Positions 34,085-42,473 of a DNA stretch of 46,545 nt are shown piece after piece. The stretch covers positions 1-46,545 of the forward strand of contig JABBOG010000030.1 in the NCBI GenBank assembly GCA_019351975.1. Reading direction: 5' to 3'. This DNA is from Acidobacteriota bacterium. Its GTDB lineage: Bacteria > Acidobacteriota > Terriglobia > Terriglobales > Acidobacteriaceae. Within the stretch, counting starts at the first letter, position 1, and the number at the start of each line of letters is the position of its first letter. A program made the position numbers and the translations under genes. A model generated the notes under the pieces. The model was not told where the DNA came from. It did not search any database and saw only the letters and a list, made by a program, of their open reading frames with translations.

Positions 34085-34711
34085 ATGGACGTCCACGCAC
34101 CCCACGAACCCGTTCACTCCTGGCGCGACTTCGCCATCCACCTCACCATCGTCACCATCGGCCTCTTCATCGCGCTCTCGCTGGAGGCCTTCGTCGAGCA
34201 CCTCCACAATCGCCACCTCGTCCGCGAAGCCCGCGCCAACATCCGCCAGGAACTCGAAGACAACCACCAGGCCGCCCAAAAAGACCTCACCTTCATCCAG
34301 CAGAACATCGAGCGCCAGCAGGCCAACATCAAGGCCATCCACGGCCTTCAAGACAACAAGCATTTCAACGGTTCGATCAACAATGTGATGGTGTTCGATT
34401 CTCTAGAGGACGCAGCGTGGCGCACCGCACGCGACACCGGCGCTCTCAGCTTCATGCCCTACGACGAAGTGCAGCGCTACTCGGACCTCTACATGCTCGA
34501 AAATGCTGTAAATCAACGAGCCGATACTACCGAGGAAAACGATGTTCTCTGCTTGACTCCCTTTGAGATGGGAGTGGATCCCGAACACGTTCCTGCCCAG
34601 GATTTCGATCACATGATCCACGACAACGCAGCCGTACTGATTCAGCTCATCGCACTCAAGCAGTACGTCCAGCAGTACGACGACCTCGGCCTCAAAGACC
34701 TGAAAAAATAG
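34085..34711 (+). CDS. Single-TM hypothetical protein (208 aa)
   Basis: The start MDVHAPHEPVHSWRDFAIH is followed by a TM helix IVTIGLFIALSLEAFVEHL. A long helical region with coiled-coil character then follows (REARANIRQELEDNHQAAQKD, then FIQQNIERQQANI), and a mixed C-terminal part ends VQQYDDLGLKDLKK. Proteins of this kind (TIGLFIALSLE motif and an EARANIRQEL helix) recur in Acidobacteria and Proteobacteria without known role. CAGGAG lies eleven bases before ATG 34085. It lies 116 bases after the DsbA-like gene on the same strand. Confidence 0.8.
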   Translation: MDVHAPHEPVHSWRDFAIHLTIVTIGLFIALSLEAFVEHLHNRHLVREARANIRQELEDNHQAAQKDLTFIQQNIERQQANIKAIHGLQDNKHFNGSINNVMVFDSLEDAAWRTARDTGALSFMPYDEVQRYSDLYMLENAVNQRADTTEENDVLCLTPFEMGVDPEHVPAQDFDHMIHDNAAVLIQLIALKQYVQQYDDLGLKDLKK

Positions 34712-34822
34712 CCGCGCCCCAGGCCGCCATCAACTTCACGGCACGTTTCGCCACGCGATCCCTCCACAACCGTCTACACTGGAAGAGTTGCGTTTTCGCC
34801 CAAACAAGCCACAGGAGCTGCT

Positions 34823-36520
34823 TTGAAGATCGTCCTCGCTGAAAAGGTCTCGCCCGCTACCCTTGCCATCTTCCAGAAGGAATCCGGCTGGAACGTCGTC
34901 ACCGCCGATCAGATCGCTCCCGGCGGCCTTCCCGCCGAGCTCGCCGACGCCGACGCACTCATCGTCCGCTCCGCCGTACAAGCCGACGCCACCCTCCTCG
35001 CATCCGCTCCCAGACTCCGCATCATCGGCCGCGCCGGCGTCGGTGTCGACAACATTGACGCCGCGGAAGCCACCCGCCGCGGCATCGTCGTCATGAACAC
35101 CCCCGGTGCCAACGCCACCGCCGTCGCCGAGCTCACCCTCGGCCTCATGATCTCCATGTGCCGCTCCATCCCCCGCGCCAACGCCACCATGCACGCCGCC
35201 AAATGGGAGAAGAAATCCCTGCAGGGCTCCGAGTTGCGCGGCAAAACCCTCGGCATCGTCGGCCTCGGTCGCATCGGCCTCGAAGTCGCTCGCCGCGCCA
35301 AAGCCTTCGGCATGGACCTCATCGGCTACGACCCCTTCATCGCCCCCATGATCGCCCGCGAAAACGGCGTCACCCTCGTCCCCATCGACGAAATCTTCTC
35401 CTGCTCCGACTTCCTCTCCCTCCACGTCGGCCTCACGCCGCAGACCGAAGGCCTCATCAACAAGCACTCCATCGCCATCATGAAGAAGGGTATCCGCATC
35501 ATCAACTGCGCGCGCGGCGAACTCATCGTCGACGAAGCCCTCGCCGAAGCCCTCACATCCGGCCACGTCGCCGGCGCCGCCCTCGACGTCTTCCGCTCCG
35601 AGCCCCTCAAAGACTCTCCTTACTTCGCCCTCGACAATATCCTCCTCTCCCCGCACATCGCCGGCTCCACCGACGAAGCGCAGGAGGCCATCGGCATCCA
35701 GCTCGCCAACCAGGTCCGCGACTACCTCAAGCTCGGCGTCGTCCAGAACGCCGTCAACGTCGCCTCCCTCTCCGCAGAGGAGTACGCCGAAGTCTCGCCC
35801 TACATCGAAATGGCCGCGCGCCTCGGTCAGCTCCTCGGCCACGCCGTCGGCACCGACGAAGACGCAGCCTCCGCCGACGCCTGCGGTAGCGTCGAAAGCA
35901 TCTCCCTCACCTACAACGGCCGCCTCGCCCTGCTCAAAACCGACATGATCCGCAACGCCGCCATCGCCGGCGTCCTCCGCGGTGCCGACGGCGTCAATCG
36001 CATCAACGCCGCCTCCGCCGCCGCCGAGCGCGGCATCCGCATCCAGGAAGACAAGCGCGAGCAGGTCAGCGGCGGCACCGGCGCAACCCTTCGCCTCTCC
36101 CTCCACTGGTCCCGCAAATCCGCATCTGGCGAAGAGCGCGGCACCTGGACAGGCCTCGCCACCGTCCTCCACGGTCAGTCCCCTCGCCTGCTCAGCTACG
36201 ACGGCATCGATATCGAAGCCGAGCTCGCCGGTACTCTCGTCGTCATCCGCAACCAGGACGTCCCCGGCGTCATCGGACGCATCGGCACCATCCTCGGCGA
36301 AGCCCAGCTCAACATCGCCAGCTTCGCCCTCGGCCGCGCCAAAGCCTCGCCCGACAAATCCCGGAACCAACCCATCCACCAGGCCCCCGGTCAGGCTCTC
36401 GCCGTCGTCCAGCTCGACCTCGCCACCTCCGCTCAGCCGCAGCTCGAACAGGCCCTCAACGCCCTCCGCAACGTCACCGCCATCACCAGCGTCCGCACCG
36501 TAGAGCTCGACTCGCTGTAA
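34823..36520 (+). CDS. serA: D-3-phosphoglycerate dehydrogenase
   Basis: 565 residues, the long type. The substrate-binding domain begins KIVLAEKVSPATLAIF. The nucleotide-binding domain has GLGRIGLEVARRA, the catalytic Arg in INCARGELIVDE and the His in LSPHIAGSTDEAQEA. An intervening (ASB) domain and a C-terminal ACT domain (IRNQDVPGVIGRIGTILGEAQLNIASFALGR in parts) follow. It makes 3-phosphohydroxypyruvate, the first step of serine synthesis; the ACT domain usually senses serine. About 18 extra residues (KASPDKSRNQPIHQAPGQ) sit inside the ACT domain between strand 2 and strand 3. The start is TTG 34823 with AGGAG upstream. Confidence 0.95.
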   Translation: MKIVLAEKVSPATLAIFQKESGWNVVTADQIAPGGLPAELADADALIVRSAVQADATLLASAPRLRIIGRAGVGVDNIDAAEATRRGIVVMNTPGANATAVAELTLGLMISMCRSIPRANATMHAAKWEKKSLQGSELRGKTLGIVGLGRIGLEVARRAKAFGMDLIGYDPFIAPMIARENGVTLVPIDEIFSCSDFLSLHVGLTPQTEGLINKHSIAIMKKGIRIINCARGELIVDEALAEALTSGHVAGAALDVFRSEPLKDSPYFALDNILLSPHIAGSTDEAQEAIGIQLANQVRDYLKLGVVQNAVNVASLSAEEYAEVSPYIEMAARLGQLLGHAVGTDEDAASADACGSVESISLTYNGRLALLKTDMIRNAAIAGVLRGADGVNRINAASAAAERGIRIQEDKREQVSGGTGATLRLSLHWSRKSASGEERGTWTGLATVLHGQSPRLLSYDGIDIEAELAGTLVVIRNQDVPGVIGRIGTILGEAQLNIASFALGRAKASPDKSRNQPIHQAPGQALAVVQLDLATSAQPQLEQALNALRNVTAITSVRTVELDSL

Positions 36521-36571
36521 ACTCTAGATAGCTGCGAGACCTCCCCGCGCGGCCCAGGAATCCTTCTCCCA

Positions 36572-37642
36572 ATGCGCTCAATGCCCCGAATCTGCAAGAC
36601 AAGCAAAGTCATCAGCCTCACCCTTGCGTCCACCCTCGTCCTTCTCGCTGGCTGCCATAAAGGCCACCAGCAGGGTGTCGTCGCCACCGTGAACGGCCAC
36701 CCCATCTTCCAGACCGACGTCGACAAAGCCTACAACGCGCAGCTCGCCAACAATCCGCGCCAGCAGTCGCCCTCCACCGATCAGGCTGACTCTCTCAAGC
36801 TCAACGTCCTCCACACCCTCATCGTCGAAGCCATCGTCGAACAGCGCGCCGCCAAGCAGGGCCTCACCGCCACCGATGCCGAAGTCGACGCCAAGCTCGC
36901 CGAGATGAAGGCACCCTACACCGAAGAGCAGTTCCAGGCCAAGCTCAAAGCCTCCGGCCTCACCCTCGATGAGCTCCGCCGCGACGTCCGCCGCAGCCTC
37001 ACCCAGGACAAGCTCTTCAACAAGGAGATCAACTCACGCATCACCGTCACCGACGCCGACGTCACCAACTACTACAACTCCCACAAGGCCGACTTCGACC
37101 TCATCGAGCCCGCCTACCACCTCGCCCAGATCGAAGTCACCGACCAGGGCTCCACCCACCCCGGAAACCTCCAGAACAACAAGGCCAACGGCGACGACGA
37201 CGCCCGCAAGAAGATCCAGGCCATCAAAAATCGCATCGACTCCGGCGATGACTTCGGCGAGCTCGCCGTCAACTTCTCCGAGCGCCCCGACACCTCCTCC
37301 AACGGCGGCGACATGGGCTTCGTCTCCGAATCGCAGCTCAAAACCGACCCCGCCATCTACGCCGCCATCAGCAAGCTCAAAGCCGGCGAGAGCACCGACA
37401 TCATCCCGCAGATCGACCCCGCCACCCAGAAGATCGCCGGCTACTCCATCTTCAAGCTCATCAGCAAAGACGCCGCCGGGCAGCGCGAACTCAGCGACCC
37501 CCGCGTCCAGCAGAGCATCCGCCAGCAGCTCCACGACAGCCGCTCCCAGCTCCTCAAAACCGCCTACTTCGAGATGCTCTCCGACCAGGCCAAAATCGAA
37601 AACTTCTACGCCGAGCAGATCTTCAAAGACGACGCCAAATAA
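36572..37642 (+). CDS. Parvulin-type peptidyl-prolyl isomerase lipoprotein
   Basis: 356 residues. A lipoprotein signal peptide ends LVLLAGC. A SurA-like N-terminal chaperone region follows (VNGHPIFQTDVDKAYNAQL, VLHTLIVEAIVEQRAAKQG), then LDELRRDVRRSLTQDKLF. The rotamase domain (about 175-310) has YHLAQIEVTD, DDFGELAVNFSERPDTSSNGGDMGFV and KAGESTDIIP. This is the PrsA/SurA type of extracytoplasmic foldase. It lies 51 bases after serA and may share its transcript. No stem-loop is obvious until the palindromes 60 bases downstream. Confidence 0.9.
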   Translation: MRSMPRICKTSKVISLTLASTLVLLAGCHKGHQQGVVATVNGHPIFQTDVDKAYNAQLANNPRQQSPSTDQADSLKLNVLHTLIVEAIVEQRAAKQGLTATDAEVDAKLAEMKAPYTEEQFQAKLKASGLTLDELRRDVRRSLTQDKLFNKEINSRITVTDADVTNYYNSHKADFDLIEPAYHLAQIEVTDQGSTHPGNLQNNKANGDDDARKKIQAIKNRIDSGDDFGELAVNFSERPDTSSNGGDMGFVSESQLKTDPAIYAAISKLKAGESTDIIPQIDPATQKIAGYSIFKLISKDAAGQRELSDPRVQQSIRQQLHDSRSQLLKTAYFEMLSDQAKIENFYAEQIFKDDAK

Positions 37643-37701
37643 ACAAACGTGCCTGTTTGAAGGACACGAGCTTAAGCAATACTGTGCTTATGATCTGAAG
37701 G

Positions 37702-37754
37702 GGACGGGCTTTAGCCCGTCCGTAACCACACGGAACAAATGTGGCTTTAGCCAC
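37702..37754. repeat. Paired TTTA-loop palindromes (REP-like)
   Basis: GGACGGGCTTTAGCCCGTCC (37702-37721, 8-bp arms) and GTGGC-TTTA-GCCAC (37741-37754, 5-bp arms). A relative lies at 46386-46405. The first also follows CTGAAGG, as the later copy follows CTGAAGT. They may work as transcript ends for the upstream operon. Confidence 0.75.
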
Positions 37755-37835
37755 GGAGGGAAGGCTTCGGACCTGCCAAAGTCTCCCCGAGTCGTACCCC
37801 ATCACACTTCCCCGGCGAGCAGAGGATAGATCGCA

Positions 37836-38204
37836 GTGACCACGATGCCCAAGAAAACTCTCCTCCTCAACGCTCTGCTCCCTGCCCTCTTTTGCCTCGC
37901 CTTCGTCGGCTGCCATCACGGCCCGCCGCCCATGCCGCTCGATCAGCTCAACCCCCAGCAGGCTCATGGTCACCAGATCTTCCAGACCTACTGCGCCCAG
38001 TGCCACGACGACCGCGACGACGACTCCCTCCACGCCCCCGCGCTCCTCGGCGTCTTCAAAAAGCCCTACCTCCACAGCGGCGCACCCGCCACCGACGAGC
38101 ACGTCACCTCCATCATCGAGCAGGGCTACGGCATGATGCCCCCCGTTCGCAACATCGACCCCCAGGACATCCCCGACCTCCTCGCCTACTTGCACACTCT
38201 TTGA
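37836..38204 (+). CDS. c-type cytochrome lipoprotein
   Basis: 122 residues. The signal peptide ends in a lipobox (AFVGC26). The single haem motif is CAQCH (Cys53, Cys56, His57) in GHQIFQTYCAQCHDD. A candidate distal Met ligand is in YGMMPPV, followed by a terminal helix DIPDLLAYLHTL. The size fits a small monohaem electron carrier of class I. GTG 37836 has GAGG ten bases upstream; ATG 37845 in the same frame is an alternative start that leaves MPKKTLLLN, a typical signal beginning. It stands alone, between repeat elements on both sides. Confidence 0.85.
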   Translation: MTTMPKKTLLLNALLPALFCLAFVGCHHGPPPMPLDQLNPQQAHGHQIFQTYCAQCHDDRDDDSLHAPALLGVFKKPYLHSGAPATDEHVTSIIEQGYGMMPPVRNIDPQDIPDLLAYLHTL

Positions 38205-38222
38205 TAGCAGGATTAAAGATGT

Positions 38223-38291
38223 TGCACCTCAACCCTGTCATCTGCTGCACCTTAACCCTGTCATCTGCTGCACCTTAACCCTGTCATCCTG
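38223..38291. repeat. 23-bp tandem repeat, three copies
   Basis: The unit TGCACCT(C/T)AACCCTGTCAT... repeats at 38223, 38246 and 38269 with few changes. The third copy runs directly into the dispersed TGTCATCCTGAGCGG repeat, which suggests the array grew from the edge of that element. Confidence 0.85.
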
Positions 38292-38335
38292 AGCGGAGCG
38301 ATTGCGTACTTTGCAATCGCGCAGTCGAAGGACCC
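38283..38335. repeat. Dispersed TGTCATCCTGAGCG-type repeat
   Basis: Begins TGTCATCCTGAGCGGAGCG and ends GCAGTCGAAGGACCCC, with an internal perfect hairpin GCGATTGC...GCAATCGC. A shorter relative occurs at 46464-46492. Such elements are common between genes in Acidobacteria and other soil bacteria. Confidence 0.65.
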
Positions 38336-38421
38336 CGATGCGCTCCACGTACCCATACTCTCTCCACCCTTCAACCAGCATATCCACGACGCAAATTTGG
38401 TTCTGCTCTAATTACCTCACC

Positions 38422-38847
38422 ATGACCCCAGACCCGCAGCACACCCCGCCACCCGCCACCGACACCGGCTTCCGCTCCCGCCACCTCCCCGGCATCGCCG
38501 CCGGCGAAACCAAAGGCATGCTCCCCGGCATGGCCCTCATCAGCATGTATCTCCTCGTGCTCGCCATGCTCAACGCCTTCGCCGCGATGAACGGCACCTT
38601 CGGCCACAGCGCCGCCAAGTACAGCGTCTTCGGCGTCTGCACCCTTCTCGTCATCGGCATCTTCGGCATGCTCCGCCTGCGCCGCTGGGGCTGGTCCCTT
38701 GTCACCACAGGCTGCCTTCTCATGGCCGCCGGATACTTTTACGGCTTCCACCGCGTCCACGCCGCACCCTACATCATCAACGGCCTCTTCGACCTCGTCT
38801 TCTTCCTCTATCTAAGCCGCACCGAAGTCCGCGAACGCCTCCGCTAA
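38422..38847 (+). CDS. Small integral membrane protein (141 aa)
   Basis: A hydrophilic N-terminus (MTPDPQHTPPPATDTGFRSR) precedes three to four TM helices: ALISMYLLVLAMLNAFAAM, YSVFGVCTLLVIGIFGML, WSLVTTGCLLMAAGYFYGF and IINGLFDLVFFLYLS. The RLRRWGW loop sits between the second and third. No known family, though the layout resembles DUF2127/DUF4386-like small membrane proteins. ATG 38422 is chosen as the first Met before the conserved part. The gene ends 23 bases before the convergent glk. Confidence 0.75.
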   Translation: MTPDPQHTPPPATDTGFRSRHLPGIAAGETKGMLPGMALISMYLLVLAMLNAFAAMNGTFGHSAAKYSVFGVCTLLVIGIFGMLRLRRWGWSLVTTGCLLMAAGYFYGFHRVHAAPYIINGLFDLVFFLYLSRTEVRERLR

Positions 38848-38870
38848 CCCCGCGCCCCCGCAGCAGTCCG

Positions 38871-39902
38871 TTACGACGCCGCCCGCTCCGACCGCCCCGA
38901 GATCTCCGCCGCCCGTGCCTCCGCATACGCCGCCGCACCCAGCAGCGCCGTCGTCTCATCCAGAATCACCCGCACCGGCATCGCCGCAAGCAGCGGCGAC
39001 AATCGCCCCTTGTCCAGAAACGCCTCCATAAACGCCCCGCCCTGCATCGTCTTCAAAATCTTCGGCGCAATCCCTCCACCCAGATACATCCCCCCCGCCG
39101 CCAGCACCTTCAACCCCATATTTCCCGCCTCCGCGCCAAACGCCGCTGAAAACATCCGCAGCGTCTCCGCGCAGATCTCGCTGCTTCCATCCTCGCCGCA
39201 CTGCCCGATCACCGCATTCGGATCCTCTGCGGCCATGCGCTCCCGCAACCACTGCGGCTCTTCCATCTTCTGGTCGTCGCGCAAAAACGCATACACATTC
39301 TTGATCCCGATGCCCGACACCACACGCTCAAAGCTCACCCGCCCCTTCAGCGTCCTCCGCAAATATTGCAGCAGCGCAATCTCCCGCTCCTCCCGCGCCG
39401 CAAAGTCGCAGTGCCCACCCTCCGACGGATACGGTGTATGCTTGCCCGTCTTCGCATCCCAGATCAGCAGCGCCTCGCCCAACCCCGTTCCCGCCGACAC
39501 CAGCCCCCGGTTCCCCTCCGCTCCCGCATCCCCCTCTTGCAGCGTAAAAATCTTCTCCGCCGCCAGCTCCGGAATGCCATACCCGTTCGCCTCCAGGTCG
39601 TTGATCAGAAAAATATGCTCGATCCCCAGCGACCCCTTCAGCTCCCGCACATCCAGCGTCCACGGCAGGTTCGTTAGCTTCAGCCGACCATCCCGCACCG
39701 GCCCCGGGCACCCAAAACACGCCGCCACAATCTCCTCTTTCTTCTCAGTAGACTGCGCCAGAAATGCCTTCACCACATCGTCCAGCACCTTGTACTCATG
39801 CGCCGGAAACTTATGCTCGCGCACCTGCACCAATCGCCCCGCCGCAAAGTTATACAGCGCCAGATGCACCTTCGTCCCACCTACATCGCCTGCCAGAATC
39901 AT
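38871..39902 (-). CDS. glk: Glucokinase
   Basis: 343 residues. The actin-like ATPase fold shows the phosphate-1 loop LAGDVGGTKVHLALY, the catalytic region FLINDLEANGYGI, the phosphate-2 motif GLVSAGTGLGEALL, and the adenosine motif KVLAAGGMYLGGGIAPK. A SEGGHCDFA segment carries the glucose-contacting Glu/His. This is the bacterial Glk family. It phosphorylates glucose to glucose-6-phosphate and is the last gene of the gnd-zwf-pgl-glk series, 41 bases after pgl. GGAG lies five bases before ATG 39902. A 30-residue C-terminal extension reads ARAAEISGRSERAAS. Confidence 0.93.
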   Translation of the reverse strand: MILAGDVGGTKVHLALYNFAAGRLVQVREHKFPAHEYKVLDDVVKAFLAQSTEKKEEIVAACFGCPGPVRDGRLKLTNLPWTLDVRELKGSLGIEHIFLINDLEANGYGIPELAAEKIFTLQEGDAGAEGNRGLVSAGTGLGEALLIWDAKTGKHTPYPSEGGHCDFAAREEREIALLQYLRRTLKGRVSFERVVSGIGIKNVYAFLRDDQKMEEPQWLRERMAAEDPNAVIGQCGEDGSSEICAETLRMFSAAFGAEAGNMGLKVLAAGGMYLGGGIAPKILKTMQGGAFMEAFLDKGRLSPLLAAMPVRVILDETTALLGAAAYAEARAAEISGRSERAAS

Positions 39903-39943
39903 TCCCGCTCCAACCTGAAATCCCTAATCCCTAATCCCTGCCT

Positions 39944-40753
39944 TTAGATCTCCAGCACGCCAACGCGACGTCCCGCGCCCGCCGACACCTCACTCGCCGT
40001 CGGCAGCTTCGCCGCCGCAGCCTCATCCAGCAAGAAGAGAAGCTTACCACTCGCAGGCCGTATCAGTTGCGACGGCAGCCGCTCCGGCTCTCGCGGCCCC
40101 GTCAGCACCTCCGCCAGAACATCCGTCTTGCCCGCGCCCTCCACCTCGAACACCACCTCCGCTGCCTGGTTAATCACCGGCCACGTCAGCGAAATCCGCC
40201 ACACATCCTTCTGCGGCACATGGTTCGCAATCACCAGCCGCCCCATCTCATGCAGCCCCTCTGTCTGCGGAAACAGCGACGCCGTATGTCCATCCGGCCC
40301 CATCCCCAGCGTCACCAGATCGAACGCCGGCGACTCTGCACCCTCCAGCTTCATCACATTCCGCAGCGTGCTCTCGTACCTGCTCGCCGCCTCTTCCGGA
40401 TCCAGCTCGCCCTCCATCCGAAACACATTCGCCGCCGGTATCCCCACCTTGCTCAGCAGCAACTCCCGCGCCACGCCGTAGTTCGACTCCGGATCATCCG
40501 GCCCCACGCACCGCTCATCCACCCAGAACAACTGCAGCTTGTCCCACGGCACCGTCGCCGCATACGGCCCCGCTGGATCAGCCAGCAGGCTGAACGTCCG
40601 CTTCGGCGTCGATCCACCCGAGATCGCCACCCGCGCCACACCCCGCTTCGCCGCCGCCTGCTCTACCTTCGCTGCAAACAACTTCGCAGAAGCCCGCGCC
40701 ATCGCCTCCGCATCAGGCCAAATCTCATACGTCACCGTCACCGCTCGCGCCAT
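39944..40753 (-). CDS. pgl: 6-phosphogluconolactonase
   Basis: 269 residues of the DevB/SOL type. The substrate loop is VAISGGSTPKRTFSLL, then WDKLQLFWVDERCVGPDDPESNYG and FDLVTLGMGPDGHTASLFP, the most conserved block, with the catalytic His. The ending has PREPERLPSQLI. It hydrolyses 6-phosphoglucono-lactone to 6-phosphogluconate, the second oxidative pentose phosphate step. It is placed between zwf (85 bases) and glk (41 bases) and the whole series is on the minus strand, so co-regulation is likely. Confidence 0.95.
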   Translation of the reverse strand: MARAVTVTYEIWPDAEAMARASAKLFAAKVEQAAAKRGVARVAISGGSTPKRTFSLLADPAGPYAATVPWDKLQLFWVDERCVGPDDPESNYGVARELLLSKVGIPAANVFRMEGELDPEEAASRYESTLRNVMKLEGAESPAFDLVTLGMGPDGHTASLFPQTEGLHEMGRLVIANHVPQKDVWRISLTWPVINQAAEVVFEVEGAGKTDVLAEVLTGPREPERLPSQLIRPASGKLLFLLDEAAAAKLPTASEVSAGAGRRVGVLEI

Positions 40754-40838
40754 TCCGCCCCCTCTTCTTCACATCCACTCCGGCACAAAACGGCAGCGAC
40801 CGAAACCTCAGCCGCCGCCGTCCTGCCATCCGCTCTCG

Positions 40839-42380
40839 TTACAGCTTGAACCACTTCCGCCGGTCCCGCTTCAGCAGCGCATCCGCCGCCGCCGGTCCCC
40901 AGCATCCCGCCTCATAGTTCGGGAAGTCCGTCGGTGGACGCTTCGCCCACTGGTCGAGAATCGGCGTCATCAACGCCCACGTCGCCTCCACACCATCACG
41001 GTGCGCAAACAGCGTTCCATCGCCCAGCATCGCATCCAGCAGCAGCCGCTCATACCCGTTCGCAGAGCTCTTCCCAAAGCTCTCCGCATAGCTGAAGTGC
41101 ATCTCCACCGGCATCACATTCGTCGTCGGCCCCGGCACCTTCGCTCCAAACATCAACGAGATTCCCTCGTCCGGCTGGATCCGCATCTTCAGCACATTCG
41201 GCTGCACCTGGCTGGCCGTCTCATTCGCATTGAACATCCGCAGCGGTGGCTGCTTGAACACCACCGTTACCTCCGTCACGCGCTTCGCCAGCCGCTTTCC
41301 AGCCCGCAGATAGATCGGCACCCCCGCCCATCGCCAGTTCTCGATCGACAGCTTCATCGCCACAAACGTCTCTGTATTCGACTCCGGATTCACGCGGTCT
41401 TCCTCGCGATATCCAATCACCTTCTCGCCATCCACGCGCCCCGGGCCATACTGCCCGCGCACCGTGTCCTCCACCTGGATCGGATCGATCGCGCGCCAGA
41501 CCTTCAGCTTCTCCGTCCGCACTGCGTCCGATTCAAAGCTGTCTGGCGGTTCCATCGCCACAAAGCTCAGCACCTCCATCACATGGTTCTGCAGCACATC
41601 CCGCAACGCTCCGGCGCTCTCATAGAACGGCCCGCGGCCCTCTATGCCAATGCTCTCCGCAGCCGTGATCTCCACATGGTCAATATAGTTCCGGTTCCAG
41701 ATCGGCTCAAAGATCCCATTCCCAAACCGGAAAACAAGAATATTCTGCACCGTCTCCTTGCCCAGATAATGGTCGATCCGGAAGATCTGGTCCTCTTTCA
41801 GCACGCGATTGATATCGTCATTCAGCTTGCGCGCCGACTCCAGGTCCGTCCCGAACGGCTTCTCGATAATCACATGCATCCACTGTTCAGCGTCCACCGG
41901 AGTCGTCATCTCATGCTTGCCCAGCCGGTCCGTAATGTCCGCAAAGTACTCCGGTGCCACCGCCAGGTAGAACAGCCGGTTTCCTTTCGTTCCCAGCATG
42001 TTGTCGATGTTCGCCAGAAAAGCCTTCAGCTTCTCGAACCCCGCATCGTCATCGAAGTTCGTCGTGAAATACTTCACATGGTCCATGAACTTCTTCAGCT
42101 TCGGATCGTCCGCCTCCACACCGCCGCCCTTGAGAATGCCATCTTCCATATCCGCCGCAAACGTCGCCGAGATGTCCCGCCGCGCCACGCCCACCACCGC
42201 AAACGACGCCGGCAGCAACCCCTCCTGCTCCAGGTGATACAGCGCAGGCAGCAGCTTCCGCTTCGTCAAATCGCCCGACGCTCCAAAGATCACCACAATA
42301 CACGGATCAGGCACTCTCTCCTGCTTCTTGCCATGCTCCGACCCCGCATGAACCACCGTCTGCTTCACTGCATTCGCCAT
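40839..42380 (-). CDS. zwf: Glucose-6-phosphate 1-dehydrogenase
   Basis: 513 residues, full length. The NADP-binding start is IVVIFGASGDLTKRKLLPALY. The active-site block is FRIDHYLGKETVQNIL, with the catalytic His and Lys. EKPFGTDLESARKLN and the C-terminal AGKRLAKRVTEV (AGK motif) are also present. It oxidises glucose-6-phosphate, producing NADPH. AAGGAG lies six bases before ATG 42380. The gene sits 93 bases downstream of gnd. Confidence 0.97.
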   Translation of the reverse strand: MANAVKQTVVHAGSEHGKKQERVPDPCIVVIFGASGDLTKRKLLPALYHLEQEGLLPASFAVVGVARRDISATFAADMEDGILKGGGVEADDPKLKKFMDHVKYFTTNFDDDAGFEKLKAFLANIDNMLGTKGNRLFYLAVAPEYFADITDRLGKHEMTTPVDAEQWMHVIIEKPFGTDLESARKLNDDINRVLKEDQIFRIDHYLGKETVQNILVFRFGNGIFEPIWNRNYIDHVEITAAESIGIEGRGPFYESAGALRDVLQNHVMEVLSFVAMEPPDSFESDAVRTEKLKVWRAIDPIQVEDTVRGQYGPGRVDGEKVIGYREEDRVNPESNTETFVAMKLSIENWRWAGVPIYLRAGKRLAKRVTEVTVVFKQPPLRMFNANETASQVQPNVLKMRIQPDEGISLMFGAKVPGPTTNVMPVEMHFSYAESFGKSSANGYERLLLDAMLGDGTLFAHRDGVEATWALMTPILDQWAKRPPTDFPNYEAGCWGPAAADALLKRDRRKWFKL

Positions 42381-42473
42381 CTACCGCTCCTTACGCTTCC
42401 ACGTTTCATTGCACTTCCCAAACCATGCGAGCCGCTCACATTCAGTGACGCGGCTCGCGCAGAAACTCGCCGT

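Noticed and set aside
38223-38291. CRISPR array from the 23-bp repeats
   Set aside because: The copies are directly adjacent with no spacers, and no cas genes are nearby. The 12-bp repeats at 23741 are coding and also without spacers.
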